Positions 54,070-64,000 of a DNA stretch of 64,000 bases are shown piece after piece. This DNA comes from Aldrovandia affinis (Eukaryota; Chordata; Actinopteri; Notacanthiformes; Halosauridae): NCBI GenBank assembly GCA_029706075.1, contig JAINUG010000109.1:1826501-1890500 (forward strand). The letters are read 5' to 3'. Under the pieces are notes generated by a model. It searched no databases and was not told the origin of the DNA. It saw nothing but the letters and a program-made list of their open reading frames with translations. How positions within the stretch are numbered: position 1 is the stretch's first letter; each line of letters opens with the position of its first letter. The translations under genes and the position numbers were made by a program.

Positions 54070-54264
54070 TGTATTGCAGTATTATGGTTAGGAAGCTGGG
54101 CTTGTCACTTGTTAGTTTGCAGGTTCAACCACCCAGATGGGACACTGCTGTTGTACCCTTTTAACCCCAATTACTTCAGTAAATATCCATCTGTATGAAT
54201 GGGTTGTATGTAAGAAATGTCAACTGTGTAAGTTGCTCTGGATAAGAGCGTCTGCTAAATGCCT
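54070..54264 (+). mobile_element. tRNA-headed SINE, tandem copy 1
   Basis: Head ATTGCAGTATTATGGTTAGG, box B TTTGCAGGTTCAACCACCC, CACTGCTGTTGTACCC, CATCTGTATGAATGG and tail GCTCTGGATAAGAGCGTCTG. The hairpin is intact. Confidence 0.92.
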
Positions 54265-54277
54265 GAAGCTGTACTTT

Positions 54278-54490
54278 GGGCGGTAGTGTAGTATACTAGT
54301 TAGGGGAACTGGATTTGTAACTCTGAGGTTGCAGGTTCAATTCCGAGGTGGGGCACTGCTGTTGTACCCTTGAACAAGGTACTTAACCTGAATCATCCAG
54401 CTGTAAATTCATTGTAAAGAAATGTAAACTGTAAGGCGCTCTGGATATAAGTATCTGCTAAATGCTTAAAATTTAAAAAAAAAAATAAAA
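54278..54490 (+). mobile_element. tRNA-headed SINE, tandem copy 2
   Basis: Starts 13 bp after the previous SINE: GGGCGGTAGTGTAGTATACT, box B GCAGGTTCAATTCCG, GGGGCACTGCTGTTGTACCC, and tail GCGCTCTGGATATAAGTATC with an A-rich end. The hairpin has substitutions. Confidence 0.92.
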
Positions 54491-55252
54491 AATTCTATGC
54501 TGATATAAAACATATTCCAAGCCCATGTCTCACTTTACTCTAAACTGCAAAGTTAATGGATGATTTGCAGTAAAATGGGGTGCATGGTTGCATTACACAA
54601 ACTGTGTGTACACTGTACATGGGGAGCTAGGCTTTGTACTACTATGATAAGAGTGTCCTCCAAATAGACGGATTATGTATCAATACAACAGTACATACAC
54701 TTGTGGATGGTTGCTATTAATATCTACTGTGTACAAACATTCAGGATGCTGGGACATCCGTAGGAGTTAGATAAGATGAGGTAGACAGGGATTGATGTGG
54801 TTTTAAGAGTGTCTGCTGCTGCTGTGCTGAGCCATAGTCATGGGGCACATTGATCCATGTAGTGTGGAACCGCTGGTACCCCAACCTACCACTGTGCAAC
54901 AAGCTAATTAATGTCAGTGTATGGGGGGGACTCAGCCTATGCCATTCAGTATATTTGGTAGATTTGAAATATGTTATTTTAATCTCAGGTAGGTATTTAT
55001 TCTTTTTTCAAAGGGGGGTGGCGCGGGGGCGTATCTGTAGTAAAAAGCTGCGTTCTCAGATTAATGCGGTAGCTGTTTATAGACGAAGGCTTTCCCCCCG
55101 TTATGAACACAGACAGGAAGTGGTCCACCTGAGGCCTTGACTCAGGGCTTAGGAAAGGGCAGTTGTGCGGAGGCTCAGGGTCATATGACAACAAGGCCGT
55201 GAATCCTGATCTGAGCCCGGCTCATCCCCTGCTAAAAGGAGCATCTCATTCC
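54491..55252. other. Intronic DNA, no recognised feature
   Basis: Unique-looking; no exon or repeat recognised. Confidence 0.4.
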
Positions 55253-55390
55253 TCGAGGTGTTCCTCTCCTGTTGTGTTTTAGGACAGAGACCATCATGTT
55301 CCACTCCTGTAGTGTTGTAGATTGGAGAACATCATGTTCCACTCCTGTGGCGTTTTAGGTTGGAGAACGCAGCGTTTCTCTCCTGTGGAG
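55253..55390. repeat. 38-39-bp minisatellite, about 3 copies
   Basis: CTCCTGT starts at 55265, 55304, 55342 and 55380. Each unit continues with a GTTTTAGG-like phrase and ATCATGTTCCA. Confidence 0.88.
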
Positions 55391-55707
55391 GGCAGGCTTC
55401 ACTTATAACATTTCGATTTCCTGTAGCGTGTGCAACTAAAGGCAAGGCCCGCTTCTCTGTGACATATATGTCACTCTTTTACACACTGTTCGATGTCCCC
55501 TCTCAGATGTGCTGCAGTAAATGTCACCCAACCTAAATTTCTAGGTGTATCTTGTTCCTCCAGTAACTCAGGCTGGTATTAATGCATATAGAAATATGAT
55601 AGCCATAAAGACACAGATGATCTTATATAATATGACATAGTGCAGGGTGGAGCAATGTGTGTACTAGGCCTATAGCCTACGCTATGAAGAAAAAATATGT
55701 TTCAGAA

Positions 55708-55908
55708 CAGGTAACTGTCAAAACAAAGGAAACATTTCTTCCATGAGAATTTCCATAAAAATGTGGTGTTTTGTTGATTGTGGTGGAAAACGCTGTCTCA
55801 GGCGCCGCTCCAGAATCTCCCATAAGTGTTTAAATGGGTTGAGAGCTGGTGACTTGAGACGGCCACCCTTCATTTACTCAAGTGTTTCCTTTATTTTGGC
55901 AGTTACTG
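55708..55908 (-). mobile_element. Tc1-like MITE, about 200 bp
   Basis: Ends CAGGTAACTGTCAAAACAAA and TTTATTTTGGCAGTTACTG. The interior matches, on the minus strand, pieces of the 7266-7759 element (complement of GGAGATTCTGGAGC). Internally deleted. Confidence 0.9.
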
Positions 55909-56627
55909 TGGCTGAATAGCTATGTTCTTCTTTCAAAACATCCATGTTTCATCATTGGAAAAGTTTGCTATGGTATGATATTTCATGAGAACAGTTGTGA
56001 TAGCCCCCCCCCACAGAAACATTTATAATTTAGTCCTCTGTGCAGAATGTGTTATTTTTTCCATCTGCAGAAACGTTTTGTTTGCGTTGGCGCCTCAGGG
56101 CCTCAATGTGATGCCCCCCATTGCTCTTTAATCTGCAGATGACGAAGCAATATTTTTTATCCTTTCTTCATCTGACAGGCGTACCTAGGCAACCTGGAAT
56201 TCTGTCTCGGTAACGTCACTCAACGGTTCGGAGGCCTTTCTGTGTGGGAGGGGAATAAACCGCGGTGAGACAGACGGACTGACGAGTGGCGGGATTTAGT
56301 GCCCCCTCACCGCCAGCGCAATCATCACATCGCCAGGGGCGCCTAAGGAAAGAGCTTGTTGTGGAAACATGGCCTTTTCTGTCAGTGGTCACTTCTGCAT
56401 TGATACCTCTCCCCTCGGTGACAGCAGAAAATGGTATTTCTGAAGTGGTGATAAACAGGGGGCTTTGTTCTTTTAAAGCAGCAACATAGATGTAAAATAG
56501 CACTGTCTTTTACTTTCCACTCTTTACCCCGGTCGTGTGATGAGGGTCCGGATACAGCTTCAAAGAAACTCACAGCATGAAAATGAATTGAATGAATTGT
56601 TGCAAATGTCTGGTTGGTTGAAAGTTG
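55909..56627. other. Intronic DNA, no recognised feature
   Basis: No gene or repeat recognised; antiphase frames at 56216-56503 lack motifs. Confidence 0.4.
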
Positions 56628-56981
56628 CTTGCCCGGAGTGCAGGTTTCCCACTGGCTGAGGGTCCCATTCAAGGGGCAGTGATTGGCTGTCCACCCCAGA
56701 GGGAGGGGGGAAGGAAGCCGGCATGAGCTCGCCACGTGCACCAGAAGGCTTTTCCGGACGTATCGGAAACACGGGTGATGCTCGGGCAAGTGCCGACTTA
56801 AAGGAGGCGGTTCACCGTCCCTGCCACTGCCAGTCCCAGGGTAGTGGCTGGTCCCGTAGCTGCAGGTGGCTAGTTAGATCAATAGAGGTTAGCGGCAAGG
56901 GGATAGTTGGATCAATAGAGGGTACAATTGGCCACCAAATTGGGAAAAATTGATTGGTACCCCTGTTTTTTTTTTTTTTTC
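56628..56981 (+). mobile_element. SINE, second family
   Basis: GTGATTGGCTGTCCACCCCA, GAAGCCGGCATGAGCTCGCC, AGGAGGCGGTTCACCG and TTGGCCACCAAATTGGGAAA followed by a T-run. An internal duplication of TAGTTAGATCAATAGAGG and TAGTTGGATCAATAGAGG lies at 56870-56922. Confidence 0.82.
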
Positions 56982-57380
56982 ACTTTGTTTTAGTCCACCA
57001 CTTGTTTTGTAATACACTGATAATGCAAGTAAATTGATAAATTAAAGTGTGGCCTACGTCATATCTATGCTAACCGAGTCGATAAAATCATATACACGCA
57101 ATGACCATGTGCATTTTTTTATGATTCAATACCGCTCTATATACTGTATATGAATGATAGTGACGGTCAATATTAGTGGAAATAAAAGACTGTTGGAGAA
57201 CAGGCGTCATTCAGAAAGCAGGGAGCTGTCTCAAGCTTTAAGCACGTTCAGATGTTTAAATAATGGGTGTATCTCCTGGATCAGAAACAGACGGGATCCA
57301 TTGAATGTTAGCATTATCTCAAGTACTGCCATATAACCAGGCCCCATATTTGGGGCATGTATTTCTTTTTCATTTACACT

Positions 57381-57960
57381 AAATCAAATCAAATCAAACT
57401 TATTTGTGTAGCGTTTTTTACAGAACACAAAAGAACCCAGGCCTAGACCCCCTCAAAAGCAAGCGTAAGGCGAGGAGAAACTCCCTTGGTCGCAAAGGAT
57501 AGGGAGAAACCTTGGGAGGAACCAGACTAAAGGAGGGGAGCCTATCCTCTTCTGGCCAGCACAGGGTGTGTCCCAAAAAACTGTAGTACAAAGGAGATGC
57601 TGGGCTGCCTGACATTGTGCCTGCAAGTTAGGTTGTCAGTGAGGAGGGGGTTGATCATGTGACGAGGATCCAGATACAGCGACTGGGGTAGGCGTGGGAG
57701 GACTGGTCTGGAATAAGGTTAATGGGCAGGGGTTGATGGGGGCAGCTCACAGTTTTCGCAGGACTCGGGGCAGGTGAAGAGAAGAGATCATGGAATCAGA
57801 AAAAAGATCAAGATTATTTGACCCCATCTGGCCCGTCACACAGTGGTGAATTAGCAGAGGCTCCCTGGGGCCAACAGCACAAGAACGTGCTGACGGACGG
57901 CATGATGGAGAGATGACTACTCAGGAGTGGTTTGTGAGACGATAACCCAGCCCTCGAATC
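57381..57960 (-). mobile_element. LINE-related 3' repeat
   Basis: Begins with AAATCAAATCAAATCAAA (tail repeats on the minus strand), then TTATTTGTGTAGCG, AGGCGAGGAGAAACTCCCTT, ATAGGGAGAAACCTTGGGAG and GAACCAGACTAAAGGAGGGG. This is a widespread fish interspersed repeat that I associate with a LINE 3' region. No coding sequence; the right boundary is approximate. Confidence 0.65.
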
Positions 57961-58837
57961 CTGGAAAAAAATCATCTGTCTTTCAGTTTATCGTTTATCG
58001 TGTGTGTCTAAGTGAGATGAAAGGGTATCAATGTCTTTGATATGAGTGAGAAGCATTGTTGGCTTAATTTAACGCTGGATATGTTGACAGGATAGTTGAT
58101 TGTGTTTGCAGGACAGTTCATTATGTTAACGGCATCGTTGATTCTAGCCCTTCTTGCTCGCTTGCACTGCTACTGGATAAACACCGTTTTCGGTACTGCT
58201 GCTCTTATATGCCTATTTGAATGCACTTATGTGCTTTGTCACTGTGGATAAAAGGATGTAATTCAGGATAATGTCCAGTGACTTTATAACTATAATCAAT
58301 TATTGTTATTATAATTATATTATAATAACAATAATATAATAATAATAATATATATATATATGTAATAATAACAATAATATAAGAAGAAGAAGAAGAAGAA
58401 TGATCAGGGTGTATTATAAGTGCAAAGTTGAATGCACAAAGCACTCTTGCCGGTCTGTGCTCTCAGTGCTCTATATGGACAACCAAGCAATTCCTCATAT
58501 AACAGCAGTGTTTGGCCAGGGCAGCGGCAGAACCTGTGACCTGTGATAAGGAATAGACAGAGCCCTCACCAGCAATTCTGCCCAATCCCAAAGTAATCTT
58601 CACCAAATGTTCTCTCACACTGAGGTTAGTCACGCTCACCCACCTGTACCGCTGTTTAAGCCTGTGACTAATGGACAGACAATACAGAGAGGACTGACAT
58701 ACTGAGGCAGGCTGAAGCACCGGGAGAGGGGAGTGTGATGAGAGCTCCCCACTGTTACACTGCAGAGCTGCTCACTAACCAAGAGCAGGAGGCTGCTGAT
58801 TCAGCTGTCTCACGCCGGATCCTGGAGTTACAGAGCT
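57961..58837. other. Intronic DNA with old L2 tail and AT/AAG microsatellites
   Basis: TCACTGTGGATAAAAGGATG at 58240-58259 resembles a decayed L2 3' hairpin. An AT/AAT-rich run lies at 58300-58380 and (AAG)n at 58382-58401. No gene. Confidence 0.5.
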
Positions 58838-59295
58838 GGTGGCAGTGTACTGTAATGGTCAGGAAACTGGGCTTGTTATGCCAAGATTGCAGGTTCAATT
58901 CCCAGGTGGGGCACTGCTGTTGTACCCTTGACCAAGGTACTTAACCTGAATTGCTTCAGTTAAATGTCCAGCTGTATACATTACAGTTTTATATTTTAGG
59001 CATTTAGCAGACGCTCCTATCCATACACATTTTTTTTACATTTCTTTTGCATATTCTGTACAATCCATTTGTACATATATTTTTTTTTACTGAAGCAATT
59101 CAGGTTAAGTAACTTCCTCAAGGGTGCAACAGCAGGGCCCAACCTGGGAATTGAACCTGTAACCTCTGAGTTACAAGCCCAGCTCCCTAACCATTACACT
59201 ACACTGCCAGCCTGTATAAGTGGATTGTTTGTTAAGAGATGTACACTGTGTAAGTCGCTCTGGATAAGAGCATCTGCTAAATGCTTAAAATGTGA
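58838..59295 (+). mobile_element. tRNA-headed SINE (plus) interrupted by another SINE
   Basis: Head GGTGGCAGTGTACTGTAATG, box B TTGCAGGTTCAATTCCC, then the body to CCAGCTGTATA. After the insert it resumes with CTGTATAAGTGGATTG and the tail CGCTCTGGATAAGAGCATCT. The insert at 58979-59211 is bracketed by CTGTATA (58972-58978 and 59212-59218). Confidence 0.95.
58979..59211 (-). mobile_element. tRNA-headed SINE nested inside a SINE of the same family
   Basis: CATTACAG then GGCATTTAGCAGACGCTCCT, body, box B complement GGGAATTGAACCTG and head ending ACACTGCCAGC. Opposite orientation to its host. The 7-bp target duplication is perfect. Confidence 0.95.
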
Positions 59296-59340
59296 AAGGT
59301 AAATTATGATGGGCTGATTGCAGGCAGTACAATACAATGG

Positions 59341-59513
59341 GGCGATTGAACTCCAGGCCTCGAGGGGCGCAGTGTCTGCAGGTATTTTTTCCAACCACGA
59401 ACCACACCACCTGATTTCATTAGCTCACCTCCTGGACCAATTAGGTAAACTAATTAGTGAAATCAGGTGGTGTAGTGCACTGCGGCCCTTGAGGCCTGGA
59501 GTTGAATCTCATC
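59341..59513. mobile_element. hAT-type foldback MITE
   Basis: GAACTCCAGGCCTCGAGGGG plus CGCAGTG is mirrored by CACTGCGGCCCTTGAGGCCT plus GGAGTT; the inner arms ACCACACCACCTGATTTCAT and TGAAATCAGGTGGTGT are also complementary. Sequence type matches the hAT-like family expanded at 60800. Target duplication not resolved. Confidence 0.8.
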
Positions 59514-60799
59514 GGGTGGGTGAACGAACAGGGTCGTTTTTGACTGCCTTTAAAAAAAAATTGTCTGTATGTGTGACCTGAGCTAACATGACTGACAAAT
59601 CAGGATAAAGAACAGTCCATCAGGTAAATATTATTTCAGGACGTTTTCTTTTCTTTTCTTTTTTAATTGACTTCCTGAACAAAGATTTCCTGGTTCATCC
59701 ATCTGCAGTGCATTCCTTCTGTGTACATTTTATTCTAAATAGTATTTTTGTGTTTTTGCATATCAGAAAATCTTCTGCTTAGTCTAATAAAAGAGCTGAT
59801 GTACCCTATTTCAGTCCACTTATATTTCGATTTTTAAGATTTAGTCTCTCACTATCTTTATTCTCATTATTTGCAGTGTTCTACGCACAGTCAGAGTGAC
59901 TGATTGTTGACAAAGGTGCAGTGTTGCTTTTTTGAAATATTTTTGCAGGAAATTCCTTTAAATGTAATCTTACATTGGACAGCTTACTCCATTTAATTAA
60001 TTTGAGCATAGTTGCCACTTGGACATTTTTTGTTTTTGCTTCTTTTTTTAATTTAATTAAAGTTGAGTTTAATTAAATGTGAGTAAGAGAAAAAGAGCCC
60101 ATGTGAGGGACAGGAGGAGGCTCATAGAGCGGTCCCTCTCTAAGAGCCCAGCCCGTGTGAGGGACAGAAGGAGGCCAGGCATAGGCTGCTCCTGGGGTCA
60201 GTTCAGGGCAGACAGGAGGGAAGAAACATTAGTTGTTTCTGAGCCGATCGAGGCAGTCTGTCTCATTAGCATCGTATTGTCGAGGCTCTGTTATGCATGC
60301 TGTGTATTCTGTGACCCTCGTCACTAGGGCTGTGCCGATATATCAATTCAGTTTAAAATTGCAGTAATATATTTCAAGATGTTGTGTTGATACTCTGGCC
60401 CCCAAGTATCATTTCTATTACCATTATATGTGAACTGCAATAATGTTAGACACTGTTGAACCTGAAGGTGCGGAAGATCCTTCCATTCCATTATATTTCT
60501 CAATAAAAAAGAATAGAAAGTAAAAATCATTCCAAATTGACTTATTATTTTTTATTATGGTGTGTTCATGGGTTTTTGATTCAGTTTTGTCATTTGAAGT
60601 ATATTATAGTAATATTATTTCAGGTATTCAATCCAAAAATTGTGATGAATCGTGATGTATTGAATACATACGAATATTGAATATATAAATTGCATTGTGA
60701 GGTACTCAGCCCTACTTGTCACATGAGCAGTCTGGGGAACACCTACTCTTCTCATACCACCATCTCTACTCATACCTGCAGGCAGACTTAAGTCAGGAT
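59514..60799. other. Intronic AT-rich DNA
   Basis: No gene. Two diverged copies of GTGAGGGACAGRAGGAGGC lie at 60105-60123 and 60157-60175. Confidence 0.4.
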
Positions 60800-61333
60800 C
60801 AGTGGTCAAACTGCAGTCCTGGAGGGCCACAGTGTCTGCCTGGTTTAACTCCAGTCCTTGAGGGCCACAGTGTCTGCCTGGTTTAACTCCAGTCCTGGAG
60901 GGCCACAGTGTCTGCCTGGTTTAACTCCAGTCCTGTAGAGCCGCAGTGTCTACAGGTTTAACTGCAGTCCTGGAAGGCTGCAGTGTCTGCAGGTTTAACT
61001 CCAGTCCTGGAGGGCCGCATGTGTCTGCAGGTTTAACTCCAGTCCTGGAGGGCCACAGTGTCTGCCTGGTTTAACTCCAGTCCTGTAGAGCCGCAGTGTC
61101 TACAGGTTTAACTGCAGTCCTGGAAGGCTGCAGTGTCTGCAGGTTTAACTCCAGTCCTGGAGGGCCGCATGTGTCTGCAGGTTTAACTCCAGTCCTAGCG
61201 GGCCGCAGTGTCTGTCTGGTTTTTGGTGTGTTTCATCACTCTAGTGAGATTCATTTAAGTCTTTGATTGGCTAAAGAGTCCACTCACCTTGGTCTAAAAC
61301 CTGCAGACACTGCAGGACTTTAGTTTGACCCGA
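60800..61333. mobile_element. hAT-type MITE whose left end has expanded into a minisatellite
   Basis: The left end CAGTGGTCAAACTGCAGTCC and a right end containing GCAGACACTGCAGGAC and TAGTTTGACCCGAG form the inverted repeat of a hAT-type element. Between them the end-proximal segment is amplified (60815-61213). Confidence 0.72.
60815..61213. repeat. 37-38-bp minisatellite, 11 units, with 150-bp higher-order repeat
   Basis: AGTCCT starts at 60815, 60853, 60891, 60929, 60966, 61003, 61041, 61079, 61116, 61153 and 61191. Unit core: AGTCCTGGAGGGCC, then CAGTGTCTGC and GGTTTAACTCC. Variants (GTAGAGCCG, GAAGGCTG, GGGCCGCATG) recur four units apart, giving a nearly perfect 150-bp higher-order period (60929 vs 61079). 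Confidence 0.95.
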
Positions 61334-62600
61334 GTGTTGTTCTCTGACTGTGGCGTAATTCATTTTATCTGATGTTTGCGCCTGTTTGTCAAGAGGAGGC
61401 ACCATTATGAAGTGTGTTTTTTCCCCATTTGTCAATGGAAACATATATAACAGCTGCACTGTACAAGATTGCTTTTCACTAGTTTTGATGACTCGGTTTT
61501 ATAATACAATATGAGTTTTTATGTGTCTGTGTGTTTACCTGTGTGAGAATGACAGGCAGATCAGTGGAAGGTATTTGCCTGTGTCGGTGTACTCAGCTGT
61601 ACTGATGGTGTCAGTGAGTTACCTCTACAGAGAATGACTGTTATAAAGGTAAATTGATAAACAGGTAAAGTGTTTACCTGTGCCGGGTGGAAGACTGTGC
61701 CTATGTCCGGCAGTGAGGTGAGAAAGGCAGGAATGTGTGTCCTGTGTGTGTGTGTTTCTTCCCTTTAAAGTGTGTGTCAGTGATGGACTGCCTGGCTTGG
61801 CCTATCCCCTGTGCTGCCCAGCTGTTCCCTCTGCACTGCCCTGTGTGTGTGTGTGTATATGCGTGTGTCTACGCGTGTGTTGCGCGCACATGTGTGGGAT
61901 GCTGTCCCTTGAGAAATATTGGCCCCAATGGAATGTAAACATGTGGGCTAAACAAACTATGTGCAGCAGAGTACTCAGGGACAGGCTACACCCAGGAGAG
62001 AGAGGAAGGGAGGGAGAGATAGAGTCTCTAGATAGTCTGGAGCGCTGAGTCTGGAGGCAGCTTTAGGCCTAAAGCTCTCCCACATCTCTCTCTAATACCA
62101 TCCACTTACTCGTGTGTTACTGATATGATCTAATGCACACTTTTCCTACTAAGTATGTGTGAGACAGACGTGTAGCTGGATGAATTCTTGCTGGAGATGG
62201 ACAGGACCTACCTACCAGTGTGTTTAGTGGTGGTTGGTCTGGCTCCATGGGCTCTGTTGAGCTGAAAAGTGAAACTGAGATCACACAGGATGTTTTCCTC
62301 CATTTGACCACCCCCACAGCACTTCTAGTGAAGTCATTCTGTGCAAAATTGCCACTTCCTTCCTGCTCCCATTAAAGGGCAGCTACGCGACACACATAAG
62401 GTGGGAGCACACAGCCCCTCCTTTTTAAACTTTATGCATATTTTCTATCAACAGGGTACTCCCCTCCCTTTCATTTTGCGATTGGTTGGATGTGGCGTAA
62501 AAATGCTAGCCCGAGCTTAAAATCATTCAATCAATGCAACGCTAGCCTGAAGCGCCATGTGAACACACCTTAAGTCACTGAAGTTTTCTCCTGCTGTTGC
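61334..62600. other. Intronic DNA, short GT tracts
   Basis: Short (GT)n runs lie at 61745-61753 and 61841-61875. No exon recognised. Confidence 0.4.
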
Positions 62601-62775
62601 AGAGTGGAGTGATTCTGCAGTGACTCAGCAGTGTGCAGGGTCTCAGCAGTGACTCAACAGTGGGTAGTGATTCTGCAGTGATTGTGCAGTGACTCAGCAG
62701 TGTGCAGTGACTCTTCAGTGACTCAGCAGTGTGCAGTGACTCAGAAGTGTGCAGTGACAGTGGCAGTACAGTGAC
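62601..62775. repeat. Degenerate GTGCAGTGACTCAGCA minisatellite with five AP-1 sites
   Basis: Irregular short repeats of GCAGTGACTCAGCAGTGT. Perfect TGACTCA (AP-1/TRE consensus) occurs at 62621-62627, 62650-62656, 62690-62696, 62719-62725 and 62737-62743. It lies in zeb1 intron 1. The minus-strand frame with repeated HCTLLS is an artefact. Confidence 0.85.
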
Positions 62776-63625
62776 ACTGGTCCTGTTGAGGCCAAAAAGC
62801 TGCTCCCCCCAACACAGATGGCCATGGCAGCGAGTGAGAGGCAAAAATAACATTTTGGAACTGTACAACAATGTAAACGTACTTAAAAGAATTGTGATAT
62901 AATAATAATTACTATATTGTCATAATGCTGTAAAATAAAAACTTTATTCACAAAGCGCTTTTCTTATATTGTGTTAAAAAACAACTCCTAAGACACACTG
63001 TTAGACTGTTCCAGAACATACAGTATAGCTAAGTAGGTACTGATGTACACAGTATATACTAGTGTGGTATAAGGCCAACTGCCAGGCAAACTGGTGAGCA
63101 TTACAGCACATTACTAGCACGTTCTCATATTTGGAATGCACTCTTATGTCATCATCTTGCCCTGACCTTTGACCCATATATAGGCCATGAATATCTCTCT
63201 CTATATATGTATTATATTCATTGTCAAGTATTTTGATTTTGAGAAAATAAATTTGTCAAATGATTGTTAACATTTGTACAAAAAATTCCTTGGTCGCTGC
63301 TTTCTTCTCTGTGGGAATTTGCACAAGTGTCGTCACCGATCAGTATGGATGAATTATGTGTCAATGCCTACTATGATTTTCTGTCCTTCCAGGCATGCTG
63401 AGAAAGCATCCGGGGAATTTCCTGCATGTACCCACACTCATGTACAGAATTGTGCAACAGCACTTCACGTCAGCCATAGCCTTAGCTTAGCTTGTGCTCC
63501 GGGTAGCATTCTTTCCTAAAAGTGAGAATATTTTTACACCCAAATCAGAATTTGAGGCCATCTTTCTCAGAAGCTTTCTACATATTGGCTCTGGTCATCC
63601 TTGTTGTTGTTTTTTTTGTTTGTTT
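62776..63625. other. Intronic AT-rich DNA
   Basis: No gene or repeat recognised. Confidence 0.4.
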
Positions 63626-63964
63626 AAAAAAAAAAAAAAAAAAATTGGTTGCCAATTAGACCCTTTATTTATTTCAATTCCCCACCACCACAAGTCCGCC
63701 ACCCGTCCTCCGGGGCCAGTCATTATTTCCGGGCCGAATTTACAGCCTCTTCCGCAACGGAATTCTACCACGGATGCCTTTTTCCTGGCTCTCCCTACCA
63801 CCTCCCCCGGAGGCGGACAGCCGAACGCCGCCTCCGATTGGGCTGACGACCAGGGTCGGTCTGGTAGAGATGCGGGTTTCGATCCGCGTCCCTGACAGGC
63901 AGTGCACACCACACCGGACCAGCCAAAGTGTGGTGCGTTAGACCACTACACCATCCGCCAGCCC
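63626..63964 (-). mobile_element. tRNA-derived SINE, second-family-like, minus strand
   Basis: The minus-strand head GGGCTGGCGGATGGTGTAGT then GGTCTAACGC gives box A, and GCGGATCGAAACCCGCA box B. The tail reads AATTGGCAACCAATT with an A/T homopolymer at 63626-63644. Framed by homopolymers on both sides. Confidence 0.85.
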
Positions 63965-64000
63965 TTTTTTTTTTTTTTTAAGTGATCAAAAAGATTAACC

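Larger units (their letters stand above)
35426..64000 (+). other. zeb1 intron 1 (5' part, open at the window end)
   Basis: Begins with the GTGAGT donor. The expected exon 2 product (acidic, beginning VTNYNT and rich in Ser/Asp/Glu) is not seen in any plus-strand frame, so the acceptor should lie beyond 64000. ZEB1 intron 1 is very long in other vertebrates. The interval holds only repeats and non-coding DNA as listed. An unrecognised nested or antisense gene cannot be excluded. Confidence 0.75.

Noticed and set aside
58850-58900. tRNA gene at the SINE head
   Set aside because: The head recurs in many copies with body and LINE tail; no acceptor stem.
62575-62871. 98-codon minus-strand frame with repeated HCTLLS
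   Set aside because: Translation of the AP-1-containing minisatellite.

Overview
The window is vertebrate nuclear DNA, almost certainly from a teleost fish. It has no operon structure, long AT-rich stretches without usable reading frames, large GT/GA microsatellites, and many copies of fish-type transposons. The commonest repeat is a tRNA-headed SINE whose 3' end is shared with an L2-clade LINE. That shared end has the hairpin GCTCT-GGATA-AGAGC followed by TGTAA repeats, as known for the eel pair UnaL2/UnaSINE1. This hints at an elopomorph-like fish (eel, tarpon or bonefish group), but related tails occur in other teleosts, so the species is not settled.

The only host protein-coding sequence I can support is one short exon at 35368-35425 (+). 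It encodes MADGPRCKRRKQANPRRNS plus the first base of a split codon and is followed by a GTGAGT splice donor. This is the first coding exon of the EMT transcription factor zeb1 (ZEB family). A CpG-enriched, G-rich promoter/5'UTR precedes it at about 34990-35367. I see no exon 2, whose expected product is strongly acidic, so 35426-64000 is best read as part of a very long first intron and 1-34900 as upstream intergenic DNA.

Layout. 1-12.5 kb: minisatellites, a Tc1-like element, three hAT-like miniature elements in a row, a decayed LINE, a Rex3/RTE-like tail and a hAT element with a transposase remnant. 12.5-21 kb: mostly unique non-coding DNA, several SINEs and a 1.47-kb GT/GA satellite. 21.7-26.6 kb: a hAT-like element, a 5'-truncated L2 LINE and a multi-layer nest of miniature transposons. 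28.5-34.9 kb: a possible conserved non-coding block, Tc1 remnants, a hammerhead-ribozyme-like motif, a second L2 copy split by a hAT element and a small piggyBac-like element. 35-64 kb: the zeb1 promoter, exon 1 and intron 1. The intron carries SINEs of three tRNA-headed types, Harbinger, hAT, Tc1 and piggyBac-like elements, a cluster of ZEB-type E2-boxes near 50.4 kb and an array of five perfect AP-1 sites near 62.7 kb.

Nearly all longer open frames are transposon remnants or translations of simple repeats, notably His/Thr-rich frames in GT/GA tracts. I found no CRISPR array, rRNA or intact tRNA gene. The most interesting items are the hammerhead-like motif at 31053-31086, the hAT-terminus-derived minisatellite at 60.8-61.2 kb, the serial hAT insertions at 8.9-9.9 kb, the layered transposon nest at 25.8-26.6 kb, and the possible ZEB and AP-1 input sites inside the zeb1 intron.
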